A stretch of DNA of 64,000 bases from Microvirga ossetica (lineage in GTDB: Bacteria > Pseudomonadota > Alphaproteobacteria > Rhizobiales > Beijerinckiaceae), in contig NZ_CP016621.1 of the NCBI RefSeq assembly GCF_002741015.1, positions 62,001 through 126,000 of the forward strand, in the 5' to 3' direction. The notes beneath the pieces are model-generated. The model was not told the origin of the DNA and made no database searches. It worked only from the letters and a program-made list of their open reading frames with translations. Numbering within the stretch: the first letter of the stretch is position 1; each line of letters opens with the position of its first letter. Position numbers and translations under genes: made by a program. Of the stretch, positions 22,712-28,725 are shown piece by piece.

Positions 22712-23196
22712 GCGCGGCCTCCGGTGCCACGATCCTTGAGGACGCAGTAGCCGGCTACCCCAGCCAGACACGCCAGCAGGAGGCCGAGGCCGAGGGCGAA
22801 GGTCACGCCGAATGAGACACCCTTCCAAATCAGGAACACGGTCGCGGCCGAGATCGGGAACGCGAAGTAGGGACCGAGTCCCTGGACGGCATCCATCCGA
22901 TCCGCATTCCATCCATTCCCGGGAAGATTCCGCAGCGTGGACCTCACGCTGCGGAACCCGATGGTCATCATGGCCGCGAACAGTGCGAGGGCGACGGCGA
23001 TTAGCGTAGACGAGGACGGGTTCTGCACCCTCTCAAGCGTTTCCGGCCCGACCAGCCCGCCGACGTGCGCCAGTCCGATCGCCGTGTTCGTCAACGGGAG
23101 CGCGGCCGCGACCGCAAAAGTGCAGGCGATCCCAAGGTAAGCCAACCCCACCACGTTAAGGGGAGCCATCCCATTGTTGCTCTTCTCACCACCCAT
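22708..23196 (-). CDS. polytopic membrane protein, first gene of traY operon
   Basis: A 162-aa protein (MGGEKSNNGMAPLNVVGLAY). The start at 23196 is chosen for its strong RBS (AAAGGGAGGTGCGGA). Predicted spans: about residues 13-33 (VVGLAYLGIACTFAVAAALP), 64-82 (STLIAVALALFAAMMTIGF), 112-130 and 134-152 (ALGLGLLLACLAGVAGYCVL). The spacing of its spans resembles 22157, so the two may be distant paralogues. The element C3 lies just upstream. Confidence 0.77.
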   Translation of the reverse strand: MGGEKSNNGMAPLNVVGLAYLGIACTFAVAAALPLTNTAIGLAHVGGLVGPETLERVQNPSSSTLIAVALALFAAMMTIGFRSVRSTLRNLPGNGWNADRMDAVQGLGPYFAFPISAATVFLIWKGVSFGVTFALGLGLLLACLAGVAGYCVLKDRGTGGRA

Positions 23197-23220
23197 TCCG
23201 CACCTCCCTTTTTCGCTATC

Positions 23221-23246
23221 TGTGCGAAATGATCGTGTGTGCGTAT
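23221..23246 (-). promoter_or_regulatory. family-C tandem repeat (site C3)
   Basis: Read on the minus strand: ATACGCACA (23246-23238) and TTTCGCACA (23229-23221), 17 bp apart, about 25 bases before the start of the traY operon. It closely matches site C2. Confidence 0.68.
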
Positions 23247-23476
23247 GTTCCCCCATTGCAAGAGCCGGCGAGAAGAATTGTCCGGGTGCGACACGCCCCA
23301 AAGGGTCTTGGGGAGAAGGAACAAGGAATGGGTCAGTATCCGAAAATAATGTGGACGATACCGCTTTTCTCTGTGCTTGCGCGGCTTCGTCAACAACTTG
23401 CCGCTGCCGTCCCAGGTGAGGGTCAAAAACTCTTTTCGACTGACTCGACAACCTGAAAATATTTCCTGCCGGCGTG

Positions 23477-23529
23477 TTGTGCTGGGTGCGTTTTACCCCC
23501 ACGATAAGGATGTAACGAGTGAACGTTGC
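23477..23529 (+). promoter_or_regulatory. family-A promoter with operator dyad and 5' hairpin (site A8)
   Basis: TTGTGC (23477-23482), 17-bp spacer TGGGTGCGTTTTACCCC, -10 CACGAT (23500-23505). Hairpin GTAACG-AGTGAA-CGTTGC (23512-23529). The gap 23247-23476 also holds GGGTCTTGGGGAGAAGGAAC, similar to the purine tract of the dyad elements. Confidence 0.74.
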
Positions 23530-23549
23530 ACAACGAAGGGGACACCACC

Positions 23550-23762
23550 ATGAGCCGCATCGAATTCTCCGCCGAAGAAATCCGCGCCGCTGCCGAGGAC
23601 GCGATCCTGGATTACTGCGACAGCCTCCACGACGACGAATACGTGCCGTCGAAGGGCGAGATCAAAAGGTGGCATGGTTGGAAGAACGTGCTGGGGATGA
23701 CCCAGGGGGACAGCGATCTCCGCCGCGTGGCGAACAGCGTCCTGTCCGAGAAAATCCACTGA
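23550..23762 (+). CDS. small hypothetical protein
   Basis: A 70-aa helical protein (MSRIEFSAEEIRAAAEDAIL). The ATG follows GAAGGGGACACCACC. The first half is acidic; the second has KGEIKRWHGWKNVLGMTQGD. Cytoplasmic, function unknown. First gene of the A8 operon. Confidence 0.76.
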   Translation: MSRIEFSAEEIRAAAEDAILDYCDSLHDDEYVPSKGEIKRWHGWKNVLGMTQGDSDLRRVANSVLSEKIH

Positions 23763-23770
23763 TCGAAACC

Positions 23771-23792
23771 GGGCCGGGTCCAGTCCCCGGCC
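23771..23792 (+). repeat. intercistronic GC hairpin
   Basis: GGGCCGGG-N5-CCCCGGCC begins nine bases after the stop codon. A second stem GCGAGCCG...CGGCTCGT follows. Confidence 0.78.
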
Positions 23793-23872
23793 TTCTCTCT
23801 CGCGAGCCGCCGAACCGGATCGACGGCTCGTCAGGGGGAAGGACCTGAAACCAGGAAGGAGGCAACGCCGCC

Positions 23873-24151
23873 ATGAGAAAGAAGAACGTCGTCAAATACG
23901 ATTGGTTGGATCCGAACCTGATCCGCTACCTCGTCAAGCCACGCGCTTCCGAACAAGACATTGACGGCCTCATGCGGATCGAGGGGAATCCCTACCAGAA
24001 TGATGCCGCCCGACAGCAGATGCTGGCGATTGCCGAGCGCGAGGTGGAGCCGGGTGTCGCCCGGGAGGAAGTCACCGCCATCATCCGCCGCTGGATCGAG
24101 ATCACCGATCCCAACCACAAGCCGCGGCGGCGCAGGAGGCGGTGGGGCTAA
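23873..24151 (+). CDS. small basic-tailed hypothetical protein
   Basis: A 92-aa protein (MRKKNVVKYDWLDPNLIRYL). ATG follows AAGGAGGCAACGCCGCC. The body is helical with acidic segments. The C-terminus KPRRRRRRWG is strongly basic and may bind nucleic acid or phospholipid. No family is recognised. Confidence 0.75.
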   Translation: MRKKNVVKYDWLDPNLIRYLVKPRASEQDIDGLMRIEGNPYQNDAARQQMLAIAEREVEPGVAREEVTAIIRRWIEITDPNHKPRRRRRRWG

Positions 24152-24228
24152 CAGCACCGCATAGACAGGAGCCGGGATTGTTTCTGGCTCTCCATCCCGC
24201 AACCATTCACATCAAGGAGGACAACAAC

Positions 24229-24450
24229 ATGCTCACACTTTTCTTCACGGCTCCGCTGGTTCTGATCGAGATCGCCTTGCTGTCCGCTATCGCTGAGCGG
24301 CACGGCATCATCCCCGCGCTCTTCGTCTGCGTGGCCTGGTTTGTCGCCAAGGACGTTCTTCACTCGGTCTTGTTTGGGGCCGTCATGCGGAAGCTGATGC
24401 CTGTCCCGAAGGAGGTTGCATACCTCTACGCCAATCCGGCTATCCGCTGA
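24229..24450 (+). CDS. small membrane protein
   Basis: A 73-aa protein (MLTLFFTAPLVLIEIALLSA) with two hydrophobic segments at about residues 3-20 and 27-48 (IIPALFVCVAWFVAKDVLHS). ATG follows AAGGAGGACAACAAC. The last gene before the strong terminator at 24519. Function unknown. Confidence 0.75.
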   Translation: MLTLFFTAPLVLIEIALLSAIAERHGIIPALFVCVAWFVAKDVLHSVLFGAVMRKLMPVPKEVAYLYANPAIR

Positions 24451-24518
24451 TCCGGGGAGGCCCGCCACCGAATGCGGCAACTGACGGCGGGAACCGACCC
24501 CGGCCACAAGAATCCGAA

Positions 24519-24550
24519 GGACAGGGATCGCCCTGTCCTTTTTGCTTTTT
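24519..24550 (+). terminator. intrinsic terminator
   Basis: GGACAGGG-ATCG-CCCTGTCC is followed by TTTTTGCTTTTT, the strongest terminator in the window. Confidence 0.9.
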
Positions 24551-24574
24551 GCACTTTCCGCCGGCGGGATCCCT

Positions 24575-24596
24575 GGTGAGGATGCGAGGCATCACC
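24575..24596 (+). promoter_or_regulatory. leader hairpin before 24620
   Basis: GGTGAGGATGC-GAG-GCATCACC forms a stem with one bulged A. It sits about 25 bases before the ATG, where the family-A leaders have their hairpin. No clear -35/-10 was found. Confidence 0.55.
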
Positions 24597-24619
24597 ACCA
24601 GAAGGGGAGGGCAGCGCAC

Positions 24620-25000
24620 ATGAAGAATCCTGTCAGCGAGTATTACGCAGCGACGGCGCGGTCAGTCATCAGGAACGGCGAAGCACCCGCCATCGCCTCC
24701 ATCGAAGGGCTGTCCTTCCGCGTGGCCGAGGACGACAACGAGGTCATCGCCCTCTACGTCGGGGACGAGTCGGCCGACGTGTATCTTGCTCCCTACGCCT
24801 TCCGGGACGGCGACGAGCTTTGGGTCCGCGTTCGCATTTGCCGTGACGGCTACGAGACGATGTGGCCGGAAGAGAAAGACCTCACGCTCTACCGGGGCAT
24901 CGAGCAAGCCGTGGCCGGCATCACCGCCGATCAGGTCGCTGACGGACTCGAAAGGGTCCGGAGGCGGCAGGAAAAGGCCCGCCGCCAGGCCAGGGGCTGA
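24620..25000 (+). CDS. hypothetical protein
   Basis: A 126-aa protein (MKNPVSEYYAATARSVIRNG). ATG follows GAAGGGGAGGGCAGCGCAC. A beta-rich first half (GLSFRVAEDDNEVIALYVGD) leads into a helical basic C-terminus (LERVRRRQEKARRQARG). Cytoplasmic, no recognised family. It is followed five bases later by a 16-codon reading frame (25005) that overlaps the next gene. Confidence 0.76.
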   Translation: MKNPVSEYYAATARSVIRNGEAPAIASIEGLSFRVAEDDNEVIALYVGDESADVYLAPYAFRDGDELWVRVRICRDGYETMWPEEKDLTLYRGIEQAVAGITADQVADGLERVRRRQEKARRQARG

Positions 25001-25004
25001 CACC

Positions 25005-25055
25005 ATGAACCCCAACCTCGAGGTCCTGTTCAGGGAGGCGGCTCATGGCATCTAG
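25005..25055 (+). CDS. possible 16-codon coupling peptide
   Basis: ATG at 25005 gives MNPNLEVLFREAAHGI and stops at TAG 25053-25055, overlapping the ATG at 25045 in another frame. The ribosome reading it would end just past the start of 25045 after opening its RBS (AGGGAGGCGGCTC). It could couple 24620 to 25045, or it may be chance. Confidence 0.4.
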   Translation: MNPNLEVLFREAAHGI

Positions 25056-25737
25056 CAAGATCGAGTCCTACGCCAAGATCATCAAGCCCGGAAAGGAGCC
25101 GTTCGACTACGCGCTGCCGTGGGAAGAGAAGGTTGGCCGCTGGGCTATGTCCGGTGGCCCGGTCAACAGGGCAGCAGCCGCCGAGAAAGACACAACGGTC
25201 ATGCTCATCCAGAAGCTTGCCCCTTGGGTCAACATTGCCTATGCGCCGCGGGTTTACGTCCCCGCCGTGCGCGGCAACGTCCGCTTCGGGACACCGATCA
25301 AAGCCACGTCCATCTTCAAGGAGCCGAAATCGCCAACCGACGTGTGGCAACCGGTGCCGGCTCTCTACGTGCCGTTCTCGGACGGATACGGTGCCATCGC
25401 GTTCTCTTTGCAGTGCGATCCCGACCTTCTCACCTTCTACATCTTCAAATGCATCTGGCTGGCGATCGAGGACCGCAGCAATCCCGAGTGGCTTGAGGCC
25501 GTCTCGGAAGCGCTGGACGCGGATTCTCGTCCTTTCATGGACGGAATGCGCCGAACGCCTCCGGACAACCGCGCGGGGAGTTTCGCGGGCTACGCCTTCG
25601 CGGTGTCGTCGGGTCTGCCGTATCCTATGGGTATCGAAGACCCCTCGGAAGCCGAGTTGGGCTACGAGGATGCCTATGCCGGGCGACTCGGAACCAGTTG
25701 GGCCGATCTGTTTCCTCCCGAGGAAGCCGCCTACTGA
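25045..25737 (+). CDS. hypothetical protein
   Basis: A 230-aa soluble protein (MASSKIESYAKIIKPGKEPF) with a strong RBS CAGGGAGGCGGCTC. Aromatic-rich globular sequence (VPFSDGYGAIAFSLQCDPDL, FYIFKCIWLAIEDRSNPEWL), without signal peptide or transmembrane helix. It ends DLFPPEEAAY. No family is recognised. Second gene of an operon with 24620, ended by the terminator at 25764. Confidence 0.77.
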   Translation: MASSKIESYAKIIKPGKEPFDYALPWEEKVGRWAMSGGPVNRAAAAEKDTTVMLIQKLAPWVNIAYAPRVYVPAVRGNVRFGTPIKATSIFKEPKSPTDVWQPVPALYVPFSDGYGAIAFSLQCDPDLLTFYIFKCIWLAIEDRSNPEWLEAVSEALDADSRPFMDGMRRTPPDNRAGSFAGYAFAVSSGLPYPMGIEDPSEAELGYEDAYAGRLGTSWADLFPPEEAAY

Positions 25738-25763
25738 CCCATTCGCTTTTCCTTCTCCCTTGG

Positions 25764-25791
25764 AGGCCCGTTCTGCGGGCCTTCTTCCTTT
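25764..25791 (+). terminator. intrinsic terminator
   Basis: AGGCCCG-N5-CGGGCCT is followed by TCTTCCTTTC. Confidence 0.78.
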
Positions 25792-25938
25792 CGATCAGCC
25801 TCGATCCTTGCAGCATCCCGGGGGACGCGTCTCAAGTCCGTCATCGGTGGGGCGAGGGTGGCTCTGCCATTTCCGGCTCCCCTTCAAGGGCCGTTCCCAA
25901 GCACCGTTCATTGATACCCATACCTTTACGTCGGACGC

Positions 25939-26040
25939 TCCGTGCGCTCACGGACGGGCGCAAGCGTGGCCTACGGCCATCCAGCTACACGGCTCTTCCC
26001 TTCCGGACAGGAGGGCATCGAACGGTCGCATAGGGCGACC
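25939..26040 (+). promoter_or_regulatory. dyad and leader hairpin before 26061
   Basis: TCCGTG-CGCT-CACGGA (25939-25954) is a perfect dyad in the likely promoter region. GGTCGC-N5-GCGACC (26024-26040) is a perfect leader hairpin 20 bases before the ATG. The rest of the 25792-26060 gap shows no gene. Confidence 0.55.
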
Positions 26041-26060
26041 CCAAGCGAAGGAGAGCCAAG

Positions 26061-26300
26061 ATGGCTAACGCGAACACCCTCACCAACACCACCTCTTCCG
26101 AAACCCGCCGCTCCAACCTCCCGTCGCACGAAATGTTCGTGGTCGAGGGCGAAGGAGAGAAGGCGATGTGGCACAAGGTCGGAGCTCTCTGGGCTCACAA
26201 CGACGGCGAGGGCTTCAACCTCACGATCCCCGCAGGGATCACGGTCAGCGGTCGCCTGGTCATCCGCACCCGCAAGGAGAAGGCCAACGGCGGGGAGTAA
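26061..26300 (+). CDS. conserved-looking small plasmid protein
   Basis: A 79-aa protein. After a Ser/Thr-rich N-terminus comes HEMFVVEGEGEKAMWHKVGA, LWAHNDGEGFNLTIPAG then GRLVIRTRKEK. The pattern W..(V/I)GA.W.H.DG.GFNL...GR.V(I/L)R is one I associate with short uncharacterised proteins on alphaproteobacterial plasmids; this is recalled from memory. It is likely a compact beta-sheet protein. ATG follows GAAGGAGAGCCAAG. It has its own upstream dyad and a 27-bp palindrome downstream. Confidence 0.76.
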   Translation: MANANTLTNTTSSETRRSNLPSHEMFVVEGEGEKAMWHKVGALWAHNDGEGFNLTIPAGITVSGRLVIRTRKEKANGGE

Positions 26301-26333
26301 TCCCCCGCCTACCTCTTCGATAAGGCATCCCCG

Positions 26334-26360
26334 ACTGGTCCGCTCCGAGCGGACCAGTCG
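26334..26360 (+). repeat. perfect 27-bp palindrome
   Basis: GACTGGTCCGCTC-C-GAGCGGACCAGTC has 13-bp arms with a single central base. No U-run follows, so it is not a standard terminator. It lies 34 bases after the stop of 26061. Confidence 0.75.
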
Positions 26361-26458
26361 CGTTCCGGTCCCGCGCGGCCGTCCTGCGCCATTCCGCCGC
26401 TGACGCGCTGGCACGAAGGAGGGGGTAGGAAAAGGGAATCCCGGATGCTGCGCGCCAC

Positions 26459-26473
26459 TACGCTCACGGCGTA
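26459..26473 (+). promoter_or_regulatory. family-B operator-like dyad (site B2)
   Basis: TACGCTCACGGCGTA followed by ACTTC, 68 bases before ATG 26541. One arm position differs from the perfect dyad. Confidence 0.68.
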
Positions 26474-26540
26474 ACTTCATGGTTGCGCCGAAGAGGGGCG
26501 GAATGCACCCTGTACGTCATCATAAAAAGGGAGGGACAGC

Positions 26541-26948
26541 ATGTTTCAGCTTATTGTCGCCACGGTAGCGATCGTCCTCTGCTCCGTGCTTGCGATCGGA
26601 GCGATCTGGTATGGTGGCGAGGCATTCGCCGAGGCATCGAGCAGGGCGAAGCTCGTCGGCATTGAGATGACGGCGCAGCAGATCGACGCTGCTATCCAAC
26701 TCTACTATCAGGACAAGCTCCATTGGCCGACCGAGAGGGACGACGCGCTGGTTGAAGTCCTGGTATCCGGCAATTACCTCATGCCGCTCCGGGACGAGGG
26801 CTGGAAGATCTCGACCGACGAACTCTACCGTCCGGTCCAGACGGGACAGTGCGCGATCATCAACGAAGCCGCCGGCTTTGGCGCGGTGTGTCCGCGATGC
26901 GACGACGAAGCCCAAAAGGGGCTTCCGGGTTGCTCCACTCCTGACTAG
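26541..26948 (+). CDS. membrane-anchored pilin-like protein (paralogue 1)
   Basis: A 135-aa protein with an N-terminal hydrophobic helix (MFQLIVATVAIVLCSVLAIG), then a WYGGEAFAEAS linker and an extracytoplasmic domain. That domain has IDAAIQLYYQDKLHWPTERD, a segment like those of type IV pilins/pseudopilins, and C-terminal cysteines (QCAII...CPRC...GC) that could form disulfides. It lacks the usual G|xxxxE prepilin cleavage site, so it may be an anchored pilin-like protein rather than a processed pilin. It is paralogous to 27083. ATG follows AAGGGAGGGACAGC. Confidence 0.7.
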   Translation: MFQLIVATVAIVLCSVLAIGAIWYGGEAFAEASSRAKLVGIEMTAQQIDAAIQLYYQDKLHWPTERDDALVEVLVSGNYLMPLRDEGWKISTDELYRPVQTGQCAIINEAAGFGAVCPRCDDEAQKGLPGCSTPD

Positions 26949-26969
26949 CCGATCCCTTCGAGGCATCGA

Positions 26970-27000
26970 GAAACCCGCCCGCGTGGCGGGTTTCCTTTTG
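26970..27000 (+). terminator. intrinsic terminator
   Basis: GAAACCCGCC-N5-GGCGGGTTTC is followed by CTTTTG. Confidence 0.85.
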
Positions 27001-27003
27001 CAC

Positions 27004-27023
27004 ATTCGCTCACGCATACGTGA
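27004..27023 (+). promoter_or_regulatory. variant family-B element (site B7)
   Basis: ATTCGCTCACGCATACGTGA is related to TACGCTCAC-GCGTA but with extra bases in the right half. It lies about 60 bases before ATG 27083. Confidence 0.45.
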
Positions 27024-27082
27024 CTCCCAATCCTTTCCGCCGGCGACCAGAGTTCAGGCAAGAGACAAGAGGGAGGACGAGC

Positions 27083-27505
27083 ATGTTCCAGTTGATTGTC
27101 GCCGTCGTTTCGGTCCTGTTGATCGCAGTGCTTTCCGTTGCCGCATTCTGGTATGGCGGCGAGGTGTATTCAGAGGCATCCGCAACGCGGCATTTCATCG
27201 AATACACCAACGGCGCGATGTCGATCGAGGGCGGCTTGCAGCTATACCACGACGAGCATGGACGGTATCCGCCCGAAATTGACGGTGCCCTGGTTCAAAA
27301 GCTGGTTGAGGGCAATTACCTCGCGGCGGCCCCAGAAGGGGACTGGATCGTCGATTCCGCACGAGTCAGCCGCACGATCAAGGATGAGGCAACTTGCGCG
27401 GCCATCAACAAGGCAGACGGCAAGGATACGAGCGTGGTCAAATGTCCGTCCTGCCTCGATGCGGATTACCTATCTTGGAAGGGCTGCGTGGTCCCGCCGT
27501 CCTGA
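27083..27505 (+). CDS. membrane-anchored pilin-like protein (paralogue 2)
   Basis: A 140-aa paralogue of 26541. It shares MFQLIVA, the hydrophobic helix, WYGGE(V/A), a GGLQLYHDEHGRYPPEID segment, LVEGNYL and four C-terminal cysteines (C..C..C..C, ending WKGCVVPPS). Each copy has its own B-type element and its own terminator, so they are separate transcription units. ATG follows AGGGAGGACGAGC. Possible minor pilin or pilus assembly factor by context with pilV. Confidence 0.7.
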   Translation: MFQLIVAVVSVLLIAVLSVAAFWYGGEVYSEASATRHFIEYTNGAMSIEGGLQLYHDEHGRYPPEIDGALVQKLVEGNYLAAAPEGDWIVDSARVSRTIKDEATCAAINKADGKDTSVVKCPSCLDADYLSWKGCVVPPS

Positions 27506-27530
27506 ACCGCCGACACCCCGGAGCCTTTGA

Positions 27531-27562
27531 GAAACCCGCCACTTCGGCGGGTTTCTTTTTGC
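27531..27562 (+). terminator. intrinsic terminator
   Basis: GAAACCCGCC-N5-GGCGGGTTTC is followed by TTTTTGC. Confidence 0.87.
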
Positions 27563-27579
27563 TCACGCCGTCAACCAAC

Positions 27580-27594
27580 TACGCTCACAGCGTA
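27580..27594 (+). promoter_or_regulatory. family-B operator-like dyad (site B3)
   Basis: TACGCT-CAC-AGCGTA, perfect, 71 bases before ATG 27666. Confidence 0.72.
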
Positions 27595-27665
27595 ATGATT
27601 TCGATTGCGCTGAACGCCGCCGACAAGCATGATTCTATTACAAAACAGCAAAAAGGGAGGACAAC

Positions 27666-27818
27666 ATGCGTTGCTACCAGTGCGGTTCCAAGGACTACGA
27701 TTGCCAGCCCTGCGATGCGATGGGCGACCGGGAAGAGGCCGTTTGCATGGAGTGCAAGCACACCTGGACGCTCGGCTACACGCCGTCCTGCGTCGAGCCA
27801 GTCGACTGCGGGGAGTGA
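27666..27818 (+). CDS. small zinc-ribbon protein
   Basis: A 50-residue protein (MRCYQCGSKDYDCQPCDAMG) read from ATG 27666 behind AGGGAGGACAAC. CYQCG and CMEC give a four-Cys zinc-ribbon pattern, with further Cys pairs (CQPC, C..CGE). It is the first gene of the B3 operon and is followed eight bases later by 27826. Small zinc ribbons often mediate protein or nucleic-acid contacts. Other zinc-ribbon proteins follow in this cluster (28726, 29942, 31297). Confidence 0.72.
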   Translation: MRCYQCGSKDYDCQPCDAMGDREEAVCMECKHTWTLGYTPSCVEPVDCGE

Positions 27819-27825
27819 GGGCGAC

Positions 27826-28107
27826 ATGACCGAGCCATACGTCATCGCTCCGGGTATCTACGAGCTCCGGCGAATGCTCAAGAGAGGGGAGGAGTTCCCC
27901 TTTCACACGCTCGAAGAAATCGACCGCGACACGAGCCGCTACGACTTTGCGGAATACGCGGCACTCGGAATCCTTCACTGGCTCAAGGTCACGGATACCG
28001 TGTCCTGCCCCTACGAGATGCCCGAGGCACAGCGCGTCCAGCTTTTCGGGACGTTGGCAGACCTGATCCGCGAGGCCCACGCGCAGCGCGGCAACGACAA
28101 CCGATAG
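27826..28107 (+). CDS. hypothetical protein
   Basis: A 93-aa soluble helical protein (MTEPYVIAPGIYELRRMLKR). The RBS GGGGAGTGAGGGCGAC overlaps the end of 27666. No family is recognised. Second gene of the B3 operon. Confidence 0.75.
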   Translation: MTEPYVIAPGIYELRRMLKRGEEFPFHTLEEIDRDTSRYDFAEYAALGILHWLKVTDTVSCPYEMPEAQRVQLFGTLADLIREAHAQRGNDNR

Positions 28108-28119
28108 GAGGGACACGCG

Positions 28120-28512
28120 ATGAAAGAAGAAACCAAGCAGGAGCTCGAGAACCAAGGGAAGGGCTTCATCGCCTACGCGTGGCCGTATCTCCTAGGGGCG
28201 ACGATCCTCTTCTACTACGTGTTCGAGAACCTCACGAATGCGTTCAGGACCGTGCGGACTCATATGTGGGACGACTGGTATCTGGACGTTCCCGCCTCCG
28301 TGCCGTTCAGCGGCTGGTGGGTGCTGGCTTGCGTCCTCCCCATCGGCTTCTGCCTCAACCGCATCATCGTTCGCTGGAACGAGCGCATGGAGGGCAAGAA
28401 GCCCTACGGCAAGGAATACCTCTACCGTGACCCCGAAAGCGGGCGCATCTACCTGGTCGCTCCCGAGGGCATCGAGGACGTGACCGATCAGGTCGAGGTG
28501 AGGGCGGCATGA
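28120..28512 (+). CDS. bitopic membrane protein
   Basis: A 130-aa protein (MKEETKQELENQGKGFIAYA) with two spans at about residues 17-36 (FIAYAWPYLLGATILFYYVF) and 63-80 (WWVLACVLPIGFCLNRII), then a cytoplasmic domain of ~45 residues (GKEYLYRDPESGRIYLVAPE). ATG follows AGGAGGGACACGCG. Its stop overlaps the next start (ATGA). Confidence 0.77.
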   Translation: MKEETKQELENQGKGFIAYAWPYLLGATILFYYVFENLTNAFRTVRTHMWDDWYLDVPASVPFSGWWVLACVLPIGFCLNRIIVRWNERMEGKKPYGKEYLYRDPESGRIYLVAPEGIEDVTDQVEVRAA

Positions 28513-28667
28513 AGAAGCCCAGCCTACGGAAGCCCGACGAGGAATCATTGTGGAAGGTGGCCGACACGATCCTAGACGTGTTCGCGGCCATTTCCCGCGC
28601 CATCGAGGCGGCGTTCCGGGGCATCTCTCGCGCCTCCCGCAACCGGAAGGGAGCCGGCGACGGCTAG
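28509..28667 (+). CDS. very small amphipathic protein
   Basis: A 52-aa protein (MKKPSLRKPDEESLWKVADT) beginning in the ATGA overlap with 28120. An amphipathic helix (VFAAISRAIEAAFRGISRAS) with a basic C-terminus could lie on the membrane surface. The coupling to a membrane protein supports it being real. Confidence 0.65.
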   Translation: MKKPSLRKPDEESLWKVADTILDVFAAISRAIEAAFRGISRASRNRKGAGDG

Positions 28668-28725
28668 CAGCTTGCAAGCCTCCGGTTTCCCCTGATCCGA
28701 GTCCACGCACGAAAGGATTGACCGC

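Noticed and set aside
25620..25640. TATCCTATGGGTATCG, similar to the dyad-element core
   Set aside because: It lies inside a well-supported gene (25045) and lacks the flanking arms, so it is taken as chance.
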